DNA from: Actinomadura terrae
Lineage (GTDB): Bacteria > Actinomycetota > Actinomycetes > Streptosporangiales > Streptosporangiaceae
Assembly (NCBI RefSeq): GCF_022751215.1
Contig: NZ_JAICDG010000002.1
Location: 1,178,001-1,242,000 of the forward strand
Length of the DNA stretch: 64,000 nucleotides
Direction: 5' to 3'
This document shows positions 43,997-51,070 of this stretch, one piece after another. The first letter of the stretch is position 1. Each line of letters starts with the position of its first letter. A model generated the notes under the pieces. That model made no database searches. It was not told the DNA's origin and was given only the letters and a program-made list of their open reading frames with translations. The translations under genes and the position numbers were made by a program.

Positions 43997-44944
43997 TCAC
44001 CGGTTCCCCGAGGCGCCAAGGTGGGCCAGCGCCCATTCCAGCGCGTCGGCCAGCGACGCCTGGGTGCGGACTTCACCCAGGTCGATGCCGAGTGCGGCGA
44101 TGGTCTGGGCGATCTGCGGGCGGATGCCGCTGATCACGCACGCCGCGCCCATCAGCCGCACCGCCATGGCGGTGCGCATCAGGTGCTGGGCGACCACCGT
44201 GTCGACCATCGGAACGCCCGTGATGTCCAGGATCGCGACGCTGGCCCGCTGCTCGACGATGCCCTCCAGCAGCGTCTCCATCATCACCTGGCTGCGCGCG
44301 CTGTCCAGGGTGCCGATGACCGGCACGGCCAGCACCCCGTCCCACAGCCGCAGCACTGGCGTGGCGATCTCCAGCATCTCCTGCCGCTGCCGGGCGATGA
44401 TCCCGGCGTCCCTGTTCGTCATGGTCTGGGCCAGGACCAGCCGTAGCGTGCCCATCAACTCGGCGGCGGTCACCACCGCCTCGTCGGCGCCGCCTGGCGT
44501 GCCCTGCCCGGCATGCACCCCAGTGGGGCCGAACCGGTCACGCACCAGCGCGATCACTGGACGGCGCAGTTCGGCGACCTCCATGTGCACCTGTTCGGCC
44601 GAGGTGCCGGCCGCCGCCCGCACCGCGACGATCCGCGCCAGGTCGGGACGCACCCGGTCGAACCCCGGCGCGGCCGGATCGGTGCACCGGCCCGCCGCGG
44701 CGACGTCGGCCAAGGCCGCGACCAGCCGGTGCGCGGCCGCGACCGCCTGATCGCGGCTGTCGACGAACACCGTCTGGAACAGCGCCGCATCCGCCCACCG
44801 CTGAGCCAACTGTTCCCGCCGGGCTCGCAGGATCTCCGCCACCGCCGTCACAGCCTCCCCGGCCCCCGACACCCCCGGGGAGCTCACGAACGCATCCAGC
44901 GGGACAGAGGCGGGCTCAGTGGACATCGCACCGTTGTCGTTCAC
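43997..44944 (-). CDS. rsbR: stressosome co-antagonist RsbR
   Basis: A 315-residue RsbR paralogue. Residues about 25-150 are the variable N-terminal globin-like sensor domain (ILRARREQLAQRWADAALFQ, MEVAELRRPVIALVRDRFG). The C-terminal STAS domain (about 195-305) has TPVLRLWDGVLAVPVIGTLD and VAILDITGVPMVDTVVAQHL, carrying the conserved Thr phosphorylated by RsbT. RsbR and RsbS assemble into the stressosome core. The start is GTG 44944; an ATG at 44926 (MSTEP) is an alternative. It is the first gene of the operon. Confidence 0.93.
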   Translation of the reverse strand: MNDNGAMSTEPASVPLDAFVSSPGVSGAGEAVTAVAEILRARREQLAQRWADAALFQTVFVDSRDQAVAAAHRLVAALADVAAAGRCTDPAAPGFDRVRPDLARIVAVRAAAGTSAEQVHMEVAELRRPVIALVRDRFGPTGVHAGQGTPGGADEAVVTAAELMGTLRLVLAQTMTNRDAGIIARQRQEMLEIATPVLRLWDGVLAVPVIGTLDSARSQVMMETLLEGIVEQRASVAILDITGVPMVDTVVAQHLMRTAMAVRLMGAACVISGIRPQIAQTIAALGIDLGEVRTQASLADALEWALAHLGASGNR

Positions 44945-45055
44945 CGGGTACCTTTCTTATGGGCGTCATTGGGCCGGGCAGCGGCCAAGGGAGACAGGCG
45001 CCATGAGCGGACAAGGGAAAGACCCAGCGCACCACAACTGAAACCGGGAGTTCCC

Positions 45056-45535
45056 GTGTCATCGCGTACCACCCGTGAGCCAATCGACTCTCCGATGGCA
45101 GCCCCCCCTGCCGAGGGATCGGAGGCGCAGCAGCTGGCGGAGCTGGGCCGGGCCTTCGTCGCCGTCTGGTTTCAGGCCCAAGAGCACGTGGCAAACCATC
45201 TTCCGCCGTCGCAACTGCGCGCTTTGCAGGTCGTCGCCGACAGGCCGGGTATCAGCGTCCGCGAACTGGCCGCGGAACTCGGCGCCATGCCGTCCTCGGT
45301 CAGCCGCCTGTGCGACCGGCTGGTCGTCGCCGCACTGCTGGACAGGTCCCCCGCCGACGTCGACCGTCGCCAGGTCACCCTGCGGCCGACCGCCGAAGGC
45401 ACGCAGCTGCTGCACGACATCACGTTGCAGCGACGCGTCGATCTGGCCAGGGTCCTGGCCCGCATGTCCGCCGAGCAGCGCACCCATCTCCAACAAGGCC
45501 TTGCCGCCTTCGCCGCCCACACCGCCGCCCCCTGA
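45056..45535 (+). CDS. MarR-family regulator
   Basis: A 159-residue MarR protein from GTG 45056 (CGGGAG upstream). LPPSQLRALQVVADRPGISV, RELAAELGAMPSSVSRLCDR and LVVAALLDRSPADVDRRQVT form the winged helix, with the DRR wing. It is divergent from rsbR by 111 bp and probably controls that operon. A similar MarR gene is at 45968, on the opposite strand. Confidence 0.9.
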   Translation: MSSRTTREPIDSPMAAPPAEGSEAQQLAELGRAFVAVWFQAQEHVANHLPPSQLRALQVVADRPGISVRELAAELGAMPSSVSRLCDRLVVAALLDRSPADVDRRQVTLRPTAEGTQLLHDITLQRRVDLARVLARMSAEQRTHLQQGLAAFAAHTAAP

Positions 45536-45967
45536 AGCCGGTCACGGCACCCTCCCCCAGATCGTTGCCTAACGACATTAATTGTCGCGTGGAACCTACC
45601 ACGCCAGGCAACCCCGCGGAACATCAACGCCGCGGCGCGCTCCCGGTCCCCAGACCGTTTCAGCAGCGATGAAGGCTCGCCGTACCTAGATTCGACACGC
45701 GCGCGGCCCCGGCCGTCCGCGGCTCAAAGAAGCCACTCGCTACGCCTCCGGCGATCGAGGGACCACTGCGTCGCGATCGGGGCGTCGGTACTGCGCAGCG
45801 CCTCAGACCTTGCCCGCAGCCCCGGCCCACCATCGAGCAGAGCTCATCGCGGCAGGCTCCTCATCCCATCAATTCAAGGAGAGATTCGTCCGCATGCGGA
45901 AAATACGGAGGATCTCCTTCCCTGACCCCTGGCGACCGCGCGGGGCTGGACGCCGGTGACGGAGCGG
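45536..45967. other. intergenic between two convergent MarR genes
   Basis: About 430 bases without a supported gene. GC is high; no clear terminator hairpin or RNA is recognised. Confidence 0.35.
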
Positions 45968-46459
45968 TCACTCAACCGACCCTCGGTAAGGGCCTTCTGG
46001 CATGTCAGAGACTGGGGTAACTTGAAGGGCTGCCTGAAGGTCAGAAAGACCGTGAAGCAGGGCGGTGCGACCGGTAGTCGACATCCGGGCCACGAGCATG
46101 GCCAGATCGCGTCGGCGCCGGTGGGCGATCTGGTGGAGGAGTTGCCGCCCGTGATGGGTGAGGGACAAGACCGTCTTGCGGCGGTCGACGGCGTGCGATT
46201 CCCTTTCGAGCAACCCGGTGGCCTGGAGGCGGTCACAAAAACGCGTTGCCGACGAGGGGCGGACGGCCAGCAGATCGGCGAGTTCGTTGAGAGTCAGACC
46301 CGCGTTTCGCTCGATGGCCCACAAACAGTGGAGTTGCGGGTCCGACACGGACGGTGTGGCGTCCTGGCGGGCCTGGTCCCATACGCGCGTGAGATGGTCA
46401 GCCGCGTGCATGACCTCAGCAGGGATGGTGCCTGGTGCGAGACCGTCCAGGCCGATCAT
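45968..46459 (-). CDS. MarR-family regulator
   Basis: A 163-residue MarR protein. SDPQLHCLWAIERNAGLTLN, ELADLLAVRPSSATRFCDRL and QATGLLERESHAVDRRKTVL are the winged helix with the DRR wing. It shares layout and several blocks with the MarR gene at 45056, suggesting an old duplication. It is divergent from the GAF-PP2C gene at 46564 by 104 bp and is its likely regulator. Confidence 0.9.
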   Translation of the reverse strand: MIGLDGLAPGTIPAEVMHAADHLTRVWDQARQDATPSVSDPQLHCLWAIERNAGLTLNELADLLAVRPSSATRFCDRLQATGLLERESHAVDRRKTVLSLTHHGRQLLHQIAHRRRRDLAMLVARMSTTGRTALLHGLSDLQAALQVTPVSDMPEGPYRGSVE

Positions 46460-46563
46460 GGGTGCTCCCCCCCAACGGCGGTGTCAGTCGTTGACGACCC
46501 GACCACTACCCTTCACCGAGAGTCCGACGCACCCCACCTGACAGCAACCGCGGGGGCGGGGCG

Positions 46564-47733
46564 ATGACCACCCTCTCCCGGCCGGCCGAGGTCGAACGCG
46601 CGATCAGGTCGGCGCCGGCGCACTCCCTGCCGGAAGCCTTGGAAAAGGCACTGATGGCACAACTCCCGGTCGTGGTGGCCGCTCAACTGCTCCTCGCCGA
46701 TTACCGCCTCAATGTGCTACTTCCCGTCCAGGACAAACACGGGGCCGAGGCGCTCAGAGTGCACGGCACTCCGGCAGGGCAGGCGTTCGCCTCCCGCCGG
46801 CCGGTAGTTCAGCAGAGCACCTTGGCGCAAGAGCCCGCGTGTCAGATCTTCGCCCCCGTCACCGCGCGAGGCGAGCGCCTGGGTGTGCTCAGCGTGCTCA
46901 CCAAGGCCCCCGACGCCGACCAACTGGTCGATGAGCTGGTCGAGATCGGCGAGCTGGTCGGTGCCGCACTGAAAGTGGCGTGGAACCATACCGACCGCTA
47001 TGAACGCGTGCGGCGCCGGCAGCGGCTTACCTTGGCCGCGGAAATTCAGTGGCAGTTGCTACCCGGGTATGAAAGCACCTGCAAGGAATTCTCCCTCGCC
47101 GGGCACCTCGAACCCGCGTACTCGATCGCCGGCGACAACTTCGACTGGTCCACTGAACAAGACCACCTGACGTTGACCGTGACCAACGGGTCGGGAACCG
47201 GCATCCAAGCGGCGCTGCTGACCGCGCTGACCGTGGGAGCGCTTCGCAACTCACGGCGGTCAGGTGAGGATGTGGCCGAGCAGGCCGGCCTCGCCGGCGC
47301 CGTGGTCAACGCACGGTATCGCGGCGAGGAGTTCACCGAGACGGTGCTGCTGCGCATTGACCTGGCCGATGGCCGGGTAACGGCCGTCGACGCGGGATCA
47401 CCCCACATCTTCCGGATGCGCGGGCTGGAAGTGGCGCCGATCGAGTTGGAGCACCAGATGCCACTGGGAATGTTCCCGGACACCGAGTACAAGGCCCAGA
47501 GGTTCACACTCGACCCCGGGGACCGTCTGGTGATCGTCAGCGACGGTGTCTACTCCGCCGTCTCGCCGCACGGCGACGGCTTCGGCACCAGGGTGCTGCA
47601 ACAACAGATCCTCAACAGCCGCCTCCAGGACCCCGCCGAGGTGCCGCTGTCGATCCTCTCCAGCCTCATCGACTACCACGAGGGGCAGGAACTCGTTGAC
47701 GACGCCGTCGTGCTCTGCCTCGACTGGAAATAG
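46564..47733 (+). CDS. GAF-PP2C phosphatase-like protein with altered metal site
   Basis: A 389-residue protein. Residues about 10-145 form a GAF domain (LPEALEKALMAQLPVVVAAQ, ACQIFAPVTARGERLGVLSV). The PP2C/SpoIIE domain (about 165-385) has AEIQWQLLPGYES, SIAGDNFDWS, LTVTNGSGTGIQAALLTALT, VIVSDGVYSAVSP and VDDAVVLCLDW. The expected GDV-GHG block reads TNGSGTG, with Asn in place of a metal-binding Asp, as in a subgroup of actinomycete SpoIIE proteins, so activity may be altered. It belongs to the same stress island. Confidence 0.88.
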   Translation: MTTLSRPAEVERAIRSAPAHSLPEALEKALMAQLPVVVAAQLLLADYRLNVLLPVQDKHGAEALRVHGTPAGQAFASRRPVVQQSTLAQEPACQIFAPVTARGERLGVLSVLTKAPDADQLVDELVEIGELVGAALKVAWNHTDRYERVRRRQRLTLAAEIQWQLLPGYESTCKEFSLAGHLEPAYSIAGDNFDWSTEQDHLTLTVTNGSGTGIQAALLTALTVGALRNSRRSGEDVAEQAGLAGAVVNARYRGEEFTETVLLRIDLADGRVTAVDAGSPHIFRMRGLEVAPIELEHQMPLGMFPDTEYKAQRFTLDPGDRLVIVSDGVYSAVSPHGDGFGTRVLQQQILNSRLQDPAEVPLSILSSLIDYHEGQELVDDAVVLCLDWK

Positions 47734-47850
47734 TCAACCAACCATTAGGGCCGACCCGGCGTTCAATCACACCGTCTCAAAAACTCCTCCAGTTGTAAGC
47801 TGCTCCAGCCCCGGGCCACGAAACTGGAAACGGGGTCCGGTCTCGTAAGC

Positions 47851-48471
47851 GTGCAGCAACTATCTTGGGATGGCTTCTGTGAACACACCGGGCAAGGCTG
47901 GAATATCGGGCCTATACCCTACGGGTACCTAGCCAACAAATGCCCCCAACCCGTGCTGGCCAGGCGCGCTGAAGGCAAAACCAAAACGCGACTGCTGCCC
48001 GATTCATCCAAGGGGCCCACAGTCACGACCATCTTCCAGATGCGGGCGTTGGAACGCCTGGGCTATGAGGACATCGCCGACCGGCTCAACACTGACCTCA
48101 CCAGCCACCCGTCACCAGAGCCGGCCGACCCGAGCCGCGCGGTCGGCCGGTGGACCGGCTCGGCGGTCCACCGGCAGTCCATCCAGCGACGCTTCATTGA
48201 ACTGACCACCACTCGACGCGCCAAGCAGGCGGAGGTCGACGGCCTCAACGTTGATGCGCCGCCGGCCGGTGACGATGCCGAGCTTCTGAACCTTCTTCCG
48301 AGCCTCCCGCTCCGCCTGGCTGAGCTGCCCGAAGATCTGGAGCGTCAGCTCCATGAGGCCTTCCAACTCCAGATCCGCTACAACCGGACTCGTCATGAGG
48401 TCACGATCCGAGTGACGGTGCGAGAGGATACGGTGGAGATGCTCGCGAAAGCCACGGAGAGAGGGTCGGAG
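47851..48471 (+). pseudogene. serine recombinase remnant (catalytic domain lost)
   Basis: WDGFCEHTGQGWNIGPIPYG, EGKTKTRLLPDSSKGPTV and IFQMRALERLGYEDIADRLN are the recombinase domain of a large serine integrase. PSRAVGRWTGSAV is joined to RRFIELTTTRRAKQAEVDGL and LAELPEDLERQLHEAFQLQI, then RHEVTIRVTVREDTVEML, from the far C-terminus. The N-terminal resolvase domain with the nucleophile Ser and the zinc-ribbon region are missing. It ends next to the att site of the current element, indicating an earlier insertion at this locus. Confidence 0.75.
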
Positions 48472-48520
48472 ATGCAGAAGGAACAGAGCCGAAATCACGG
48501 CGGTCTGTTCCCATCTTCTG

Positions 48521-48563
48521 TGTGCCCCCTGCAGGATTCGAACCTGCGCACACGGCTCCGGAG
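48521..48563 (-). other. attachment site: 3' 43 bp of tRNA-Arg(CCG)
   Basis: On the minus strand CTCCGGA (anticodon loop, anticodon CCG) is followed by the 3' anticodon-stem strand, the T arm GCAGG-TTCGAAT-CCTGC, and the acceptor strand AGGGGGC with discriminator A. The 5' half of a tRNA is not present upstream, so this is not a gene but the copy of the tRNA 3' end left by site-specific integration. The adjacent tyrosine integrase supports an attL/attR role. Confidence 0.8.
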
Positions 48564-48662
48564 AGGTCGCGCGAACAAAGCTTTGACCAGCGGGGATACC
48601 GCTTCTGGCACGAATTTGTTTCACGGGTGGTCCCTGAGCCGCTGTTGAGGGGCGCCCGGCGG

Positions 48663-50066
48663 TCACTGGTTCTTCCCTTCTTCGGAGGCGGGCTGACTGC
48701 TCAGCACGTCGTTCATCCGTTGGAACCAGACGTCGTCGAAGCCGGCGACGACCTTGGCGTAGATCTTCTGGAGCACTTCGAGGCTGTGGCCCGCCCACTC
48801 GGCCACCTGCGGAGCCGGGACGCCCGCGTACAGGCGCCAGGACACGCCTCCGTGGCGGAGGTCGTACGGGCGTCCCAGGACCGGTGAGTCCTGCTCGTCG
48901 GGGTCCAGGCCGATTGCGCGGGCGCGCTGCCAGACGCGCCAGTACGTCGAGGGGTGGATGATTCCGCCGTTGACGGAGCGGAAGAGCCGTCCGTCCGGGG
49001 CGACGCCGAACCGGCGGATGTGCTCTCGGAGAAGGGCGATCAGCTCGGGCGGGATCGGCACCACGCGGACCTCGCGGCTGCCGCGGCCCTTCAGGCCCCG
49101 GTCCTCGTGCACCTGGCCGCTGTCCGTCCACGCCTTGCCGGCGGCGGGTTTGCTGTGGGCCAGGATGAGCTTGCCCCAACCGCTGGGCGGTAGGTGGCAG
49201 TCCTTGCGGCACAGGCTGGTGACCTCGGCGGGGCGGAGCATGCCGTAGTACATGCAGCCGAAGAACGCGACGAACCGCGGGCCCTGGGTGCGGCCGACGT
49301 AGCTGACCGCGGTGAGCATCTGGCGCATCTGTGCTGGGCTGCCGACCACTCGCGGGTCGACTTCGTCGACGACGCTGTCCCGGGAAGGCGGGTCCCAATC
49401 GAGATCCGGGTCGTTGAGTGGGTTGGCGGCCAGCCGCTTCCGAGAGACGGCGTACTTCAGGACGTTGAACAGCACGCGTCGCCGGCGGCTTAGGTAGGAC
49501 GGCGCGGACGGCTTGCCGTCGAGGTTGGTCGCGCAGGCGTCCAAGACATCGCGCAGTACCGCCAGGTCCGCGAGCGCGGAGATGGAGGGGGACGCCTTGG
49601 CGACCCACTTCAGAGCCGCTTCGGCGTCCGGCGGACGGGGGAGGGGCCGCTGCTTGGGGTTGAAGGCCCATCGGCGCAGCGCCGTCCGGAGCGTTTCGGC
49701 GTTGGGCTGGCCGCGCTCTCCTGCCGCTAGGGCGGTGGTCACAGTCACCAGGGTCTCCACCATGGAGATCCGGTGATTGGCGGACGCGGCAGGCCACTTT
49801 TTGTCGATGTACTCCGTGGCGTGCTGGAACCAGGAGATGTTGTGCAGCGAGCGCAGCTTGGACTGGGGCCAGCCTGTCTTGGTGTCGAAGCCCTCACCGC
49901 GACGGGCGGCCTGGAGGAGTCCGGAACGCTCGCTGTCGGCCAAGCCGTCGGTGGTGTACCACTTCGAGAACGGCTCGCCCGCGACCTTCCAACGCACGCC
50001 GTAGGGTCGTGGCCGTCCGGCGCGGTACTGAAGCTTGTAGATCCGGACGTCGTAACTGAGGTTCAC
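48663..50066 (-). CDS. int: tyrosine-recombinase integrase of the integrative element
   Basis: A 467-residue phage-type integrase. An N-terminal arm-binding part (VRWKVAGEPFSKWYTTDGL) is followed by a SAM-like core-binding domain and the catalytic domain: Arg in FGCMYYGMLRPAEVTSL, HxxR in YDLRHGGVSWRLYAG, His in VAEWAGHSLEVLQKIYAKV with nucleophile Tyr in KIYAKV. It would recombine attP with the tRNA-Arg 3' end at 48521. GTG 50066 overlaps the xis stop (GTGA), giving the standard xis-int operon. Confidence 0.93.
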   Translation of the reverse strand: MNLSYDVRIYKLQYRAGRPRPYGVRWKVAGEPFSKWYTTDGLADSERSGLLQAARRGEGFDTKTGWPQSKLRSLHNISWFQHATEYIDKKWPAASANHRISMVETLVTVTTALAAGERGQPNAETLRTALRRWAFNPKQRPLPRPPDAEAALKWVAKASPSISALADLAVLRDVLDACATNLDGKPSAPSYLSRRRRVLFNVLKYAVSRKRLAANPLNDPDLDWDPPSRDSVVDEVDPRVVGSPAQMRQMLTAVSYVGRTQGPRFVAFFGCMYYGMLRPAEVTSLCRKDCHLPPSGWGKLILAHSKPAAGKAWTDSGQVHEDRGLKGRGSREVRVVPIPPELIALLREHIRRFGVAPDGRLFRSVNGGIIHPSTYWRVWQRARAIGLDPDEQDSPVLGRPYDLRHGGVSWRLYAGVPAPQVAEWAGHSLEVLQKIYAKVVAGFDDVWFQRMNDVLSSQPASEEGKNQ

Positions 50067-50263
50067 CTGGAGCCGACCTCCTCCAGCGAGTCGAGCCAGG
50101 CGTCGTAGTCGGCGCGGCGAATGCGCAGTTCGCCGTTGGGGAGGCGTTTGCACCTGGGCGTCCGGCCGAGCGCTCGCCATTGCTGCCAGGTCCGGCGCGG
50201 GATACCGAGATCGTCGAGGATTTGCTGGACGGTCAGCCAGCCTGAGTTCATGCGACGTGCCAT
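50063..50263 (-). CDS. xis: excisionase (MerR/HTH-17 type)
   Basis: A 66-residue DNA-binding protein: WLTVQQILDDLGIPRRTWQQ, WRALGRTPRCKRLPNGELRI, RRADYDAWLDSLEE. It has the winged-helix pattern of actinomycete element excisionases. Overlap with int indicates coupled production. It biases the integrase towards excision. Confidence 0.88.
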   Translation of the reverse strand: MARRMNSGWLTVQQILDDLGIPRRTWQQWRALGRTPRCKRLPNGELRIRRADYDAWLDSLEEVGSR

Positions 50264-50292
50264 GGTGGGGGTGCTCCTTTCGGTAGGGGCAC

Positions 50293-50337
50293 GCGGTCCC
50301 GGCGCTCGATGCTTGGCGGTGTTGGCGCCGGGACCGC
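50293..50337 (-). terminator. strong hairpin between the 49-aa gene and xis
   Basis: A 13-bp perfect stem (50293-50305 with 50325-50337) around a 19-base loop begins 4 bases after the stop of the 49-aa gene. It would end transcription from the mazG-like operon before xis-int, so excision genes may need their own promoter or readthrough. Confidence 0.75.
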
Positions 50338-50340
50338 CTG

Positions 50341-50490
50341 TTAGAGGCGGATCTCGATGTAGACGAAGACCTGACGGCTCTGGCCGCGTAGCGGCCGGTG
50401 GGCCGAGATGTCGATGACGTTGAAGAGCTGCTTGAGGCGTTCGGTGGCCTGGTCGACCTCGTCCGGCAGGCCCATCAGGCGGATCTTCAT
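50341..50490 (-). CDS. 49-aa conserved element protein
   Basis: A short gene reading MKIRLMGLPDEVDQATERLK, QLFNVIDISAHRPLRGQSRQ, VFVYIEIRL. The ATG overlaps the stop of the MazG-like gene (ATGA), and the stop TAA is followed by a terminator. A ferredoxin-like beta-alpha-beta pattern (KIRLMGL...FVYIEIRL) is plausible. Small proteins of this type occur near replication/xis genes of actinomycete elements. Function is unknown. Confidence 0.75.
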   Translation of the reverse strand: MKIRLMGLPDEVDQATERLKQLFNVIDISAHRPLRGQSRQVFVYIEIRL

Positions 50491-50846
50491 GGCGTGCCTC
50501 CGTCCGGGCGGTCTCGCCAGCCGCGAGTGAGGATGTGCCTGGCCTTGGCGCGCCAGGCGGCGTCGAGGTCGATGTCCAGGACGTGGGCGGTGACGTAGGC
50601 CGTGATGACGACGTCGGCCAGCTCGTCCTGGACGTCGGCGAAGTCGCCGGTGCGCCGGGCCATACCGGCCCAGCGGCGGTAGGCGCCGACGAGTTCGCCG
50701 ACCTCCTCGGCGAGCGTGAGGACCTGGCGGTGCCGTTCCTCGGCGGCCGGGAAGTGCTGGCGGATGTTCTCGGCGACTACGGCGCCGAGGGCCGCGAGAT
50801 CGTCCGGCACCGCTTCGTCAGCGGGCTGAGTTTCAGGGTGAGGCAC
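50487..50846 (-). CDS. MazG-like nucleotide pyrophosphohydrolase
   Basis: A 119-residue all-helical protein. RHRQVLTLAEEVGELVGAYR and DVQDELADVVITAYVTAHVL contain the EExxE...ExxD metal-binding pattern of MazG-like NTP pyrophosphohydrolases. Such genes are common on phages and integrative elements and may sanitise nucleotide pools or counter (p)ppGpp-based defence. It is coupled to the 49-aa gene. Confidence 0.82.
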   Translation of the reverse strand: MPHPETQPADEAVPDDLAALGAVVAENIRQHFPAAEERHRQVLTLAEEVGELVGAYRRWAGMARRTGDFADVQDELADVVITAYVTAHVLDIDLDAAWRAKARHILTRGWRDRPDGGTP

Positions 50847-50869
50847 GTGAGTGATCCCTTCTGGGCGCC

Positions 50870-50978
50870 GTGACAGGGGTTGGTGTCACGGGCGGGGGTT
50901 GGGGGAGGGAGTTACAGGTCAGAGGGCGTGTGGCACCCGTGACACCTGCGTGACAGGTGGGCGTGACGCGCGCGTGAC
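50870..50978. repeat. GTGAC iteron-like cluster
   Basis: GTGAC occurs at 50870, 50939, 50950, 50963 and 50974, the last four spaced 11, 13 and 11 bp (about one helical turn), with an inverted copy in GTGTCAC (50883-50889). CACCTG and CAGGTG form a palindrome around the second of the spaced copies (50944-50959). The cluster lies in the 224-bp gap upstream of the mazG-like operon; it may be an operator, replication or transfer origin. Confidence 0.5.
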
Positions 50979-51070
50979 AAGATCATCCGCGCGGGCGCGG
51001 GCGTTCCCACGCGCAGCCGTACGTGTGCGAGGGCGGGGGATGGCCGCGCTGCGGACCCGTGTGTGGGCGT

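Noticed and set aside
44513..45055. N-terminal extension of the MarR gene at 45056
   Set aside because: It is antisense to rsbR and lacks family resemblance; GTG 45056 has a ribosome binding site.
48521..48620. Complete tRNA-Arg gene
   Set aside because: Only the anticodon loop to acceptor 3' end is present; no matching 5' acceptor, D arm or 5' anticodon stem is found upstream.
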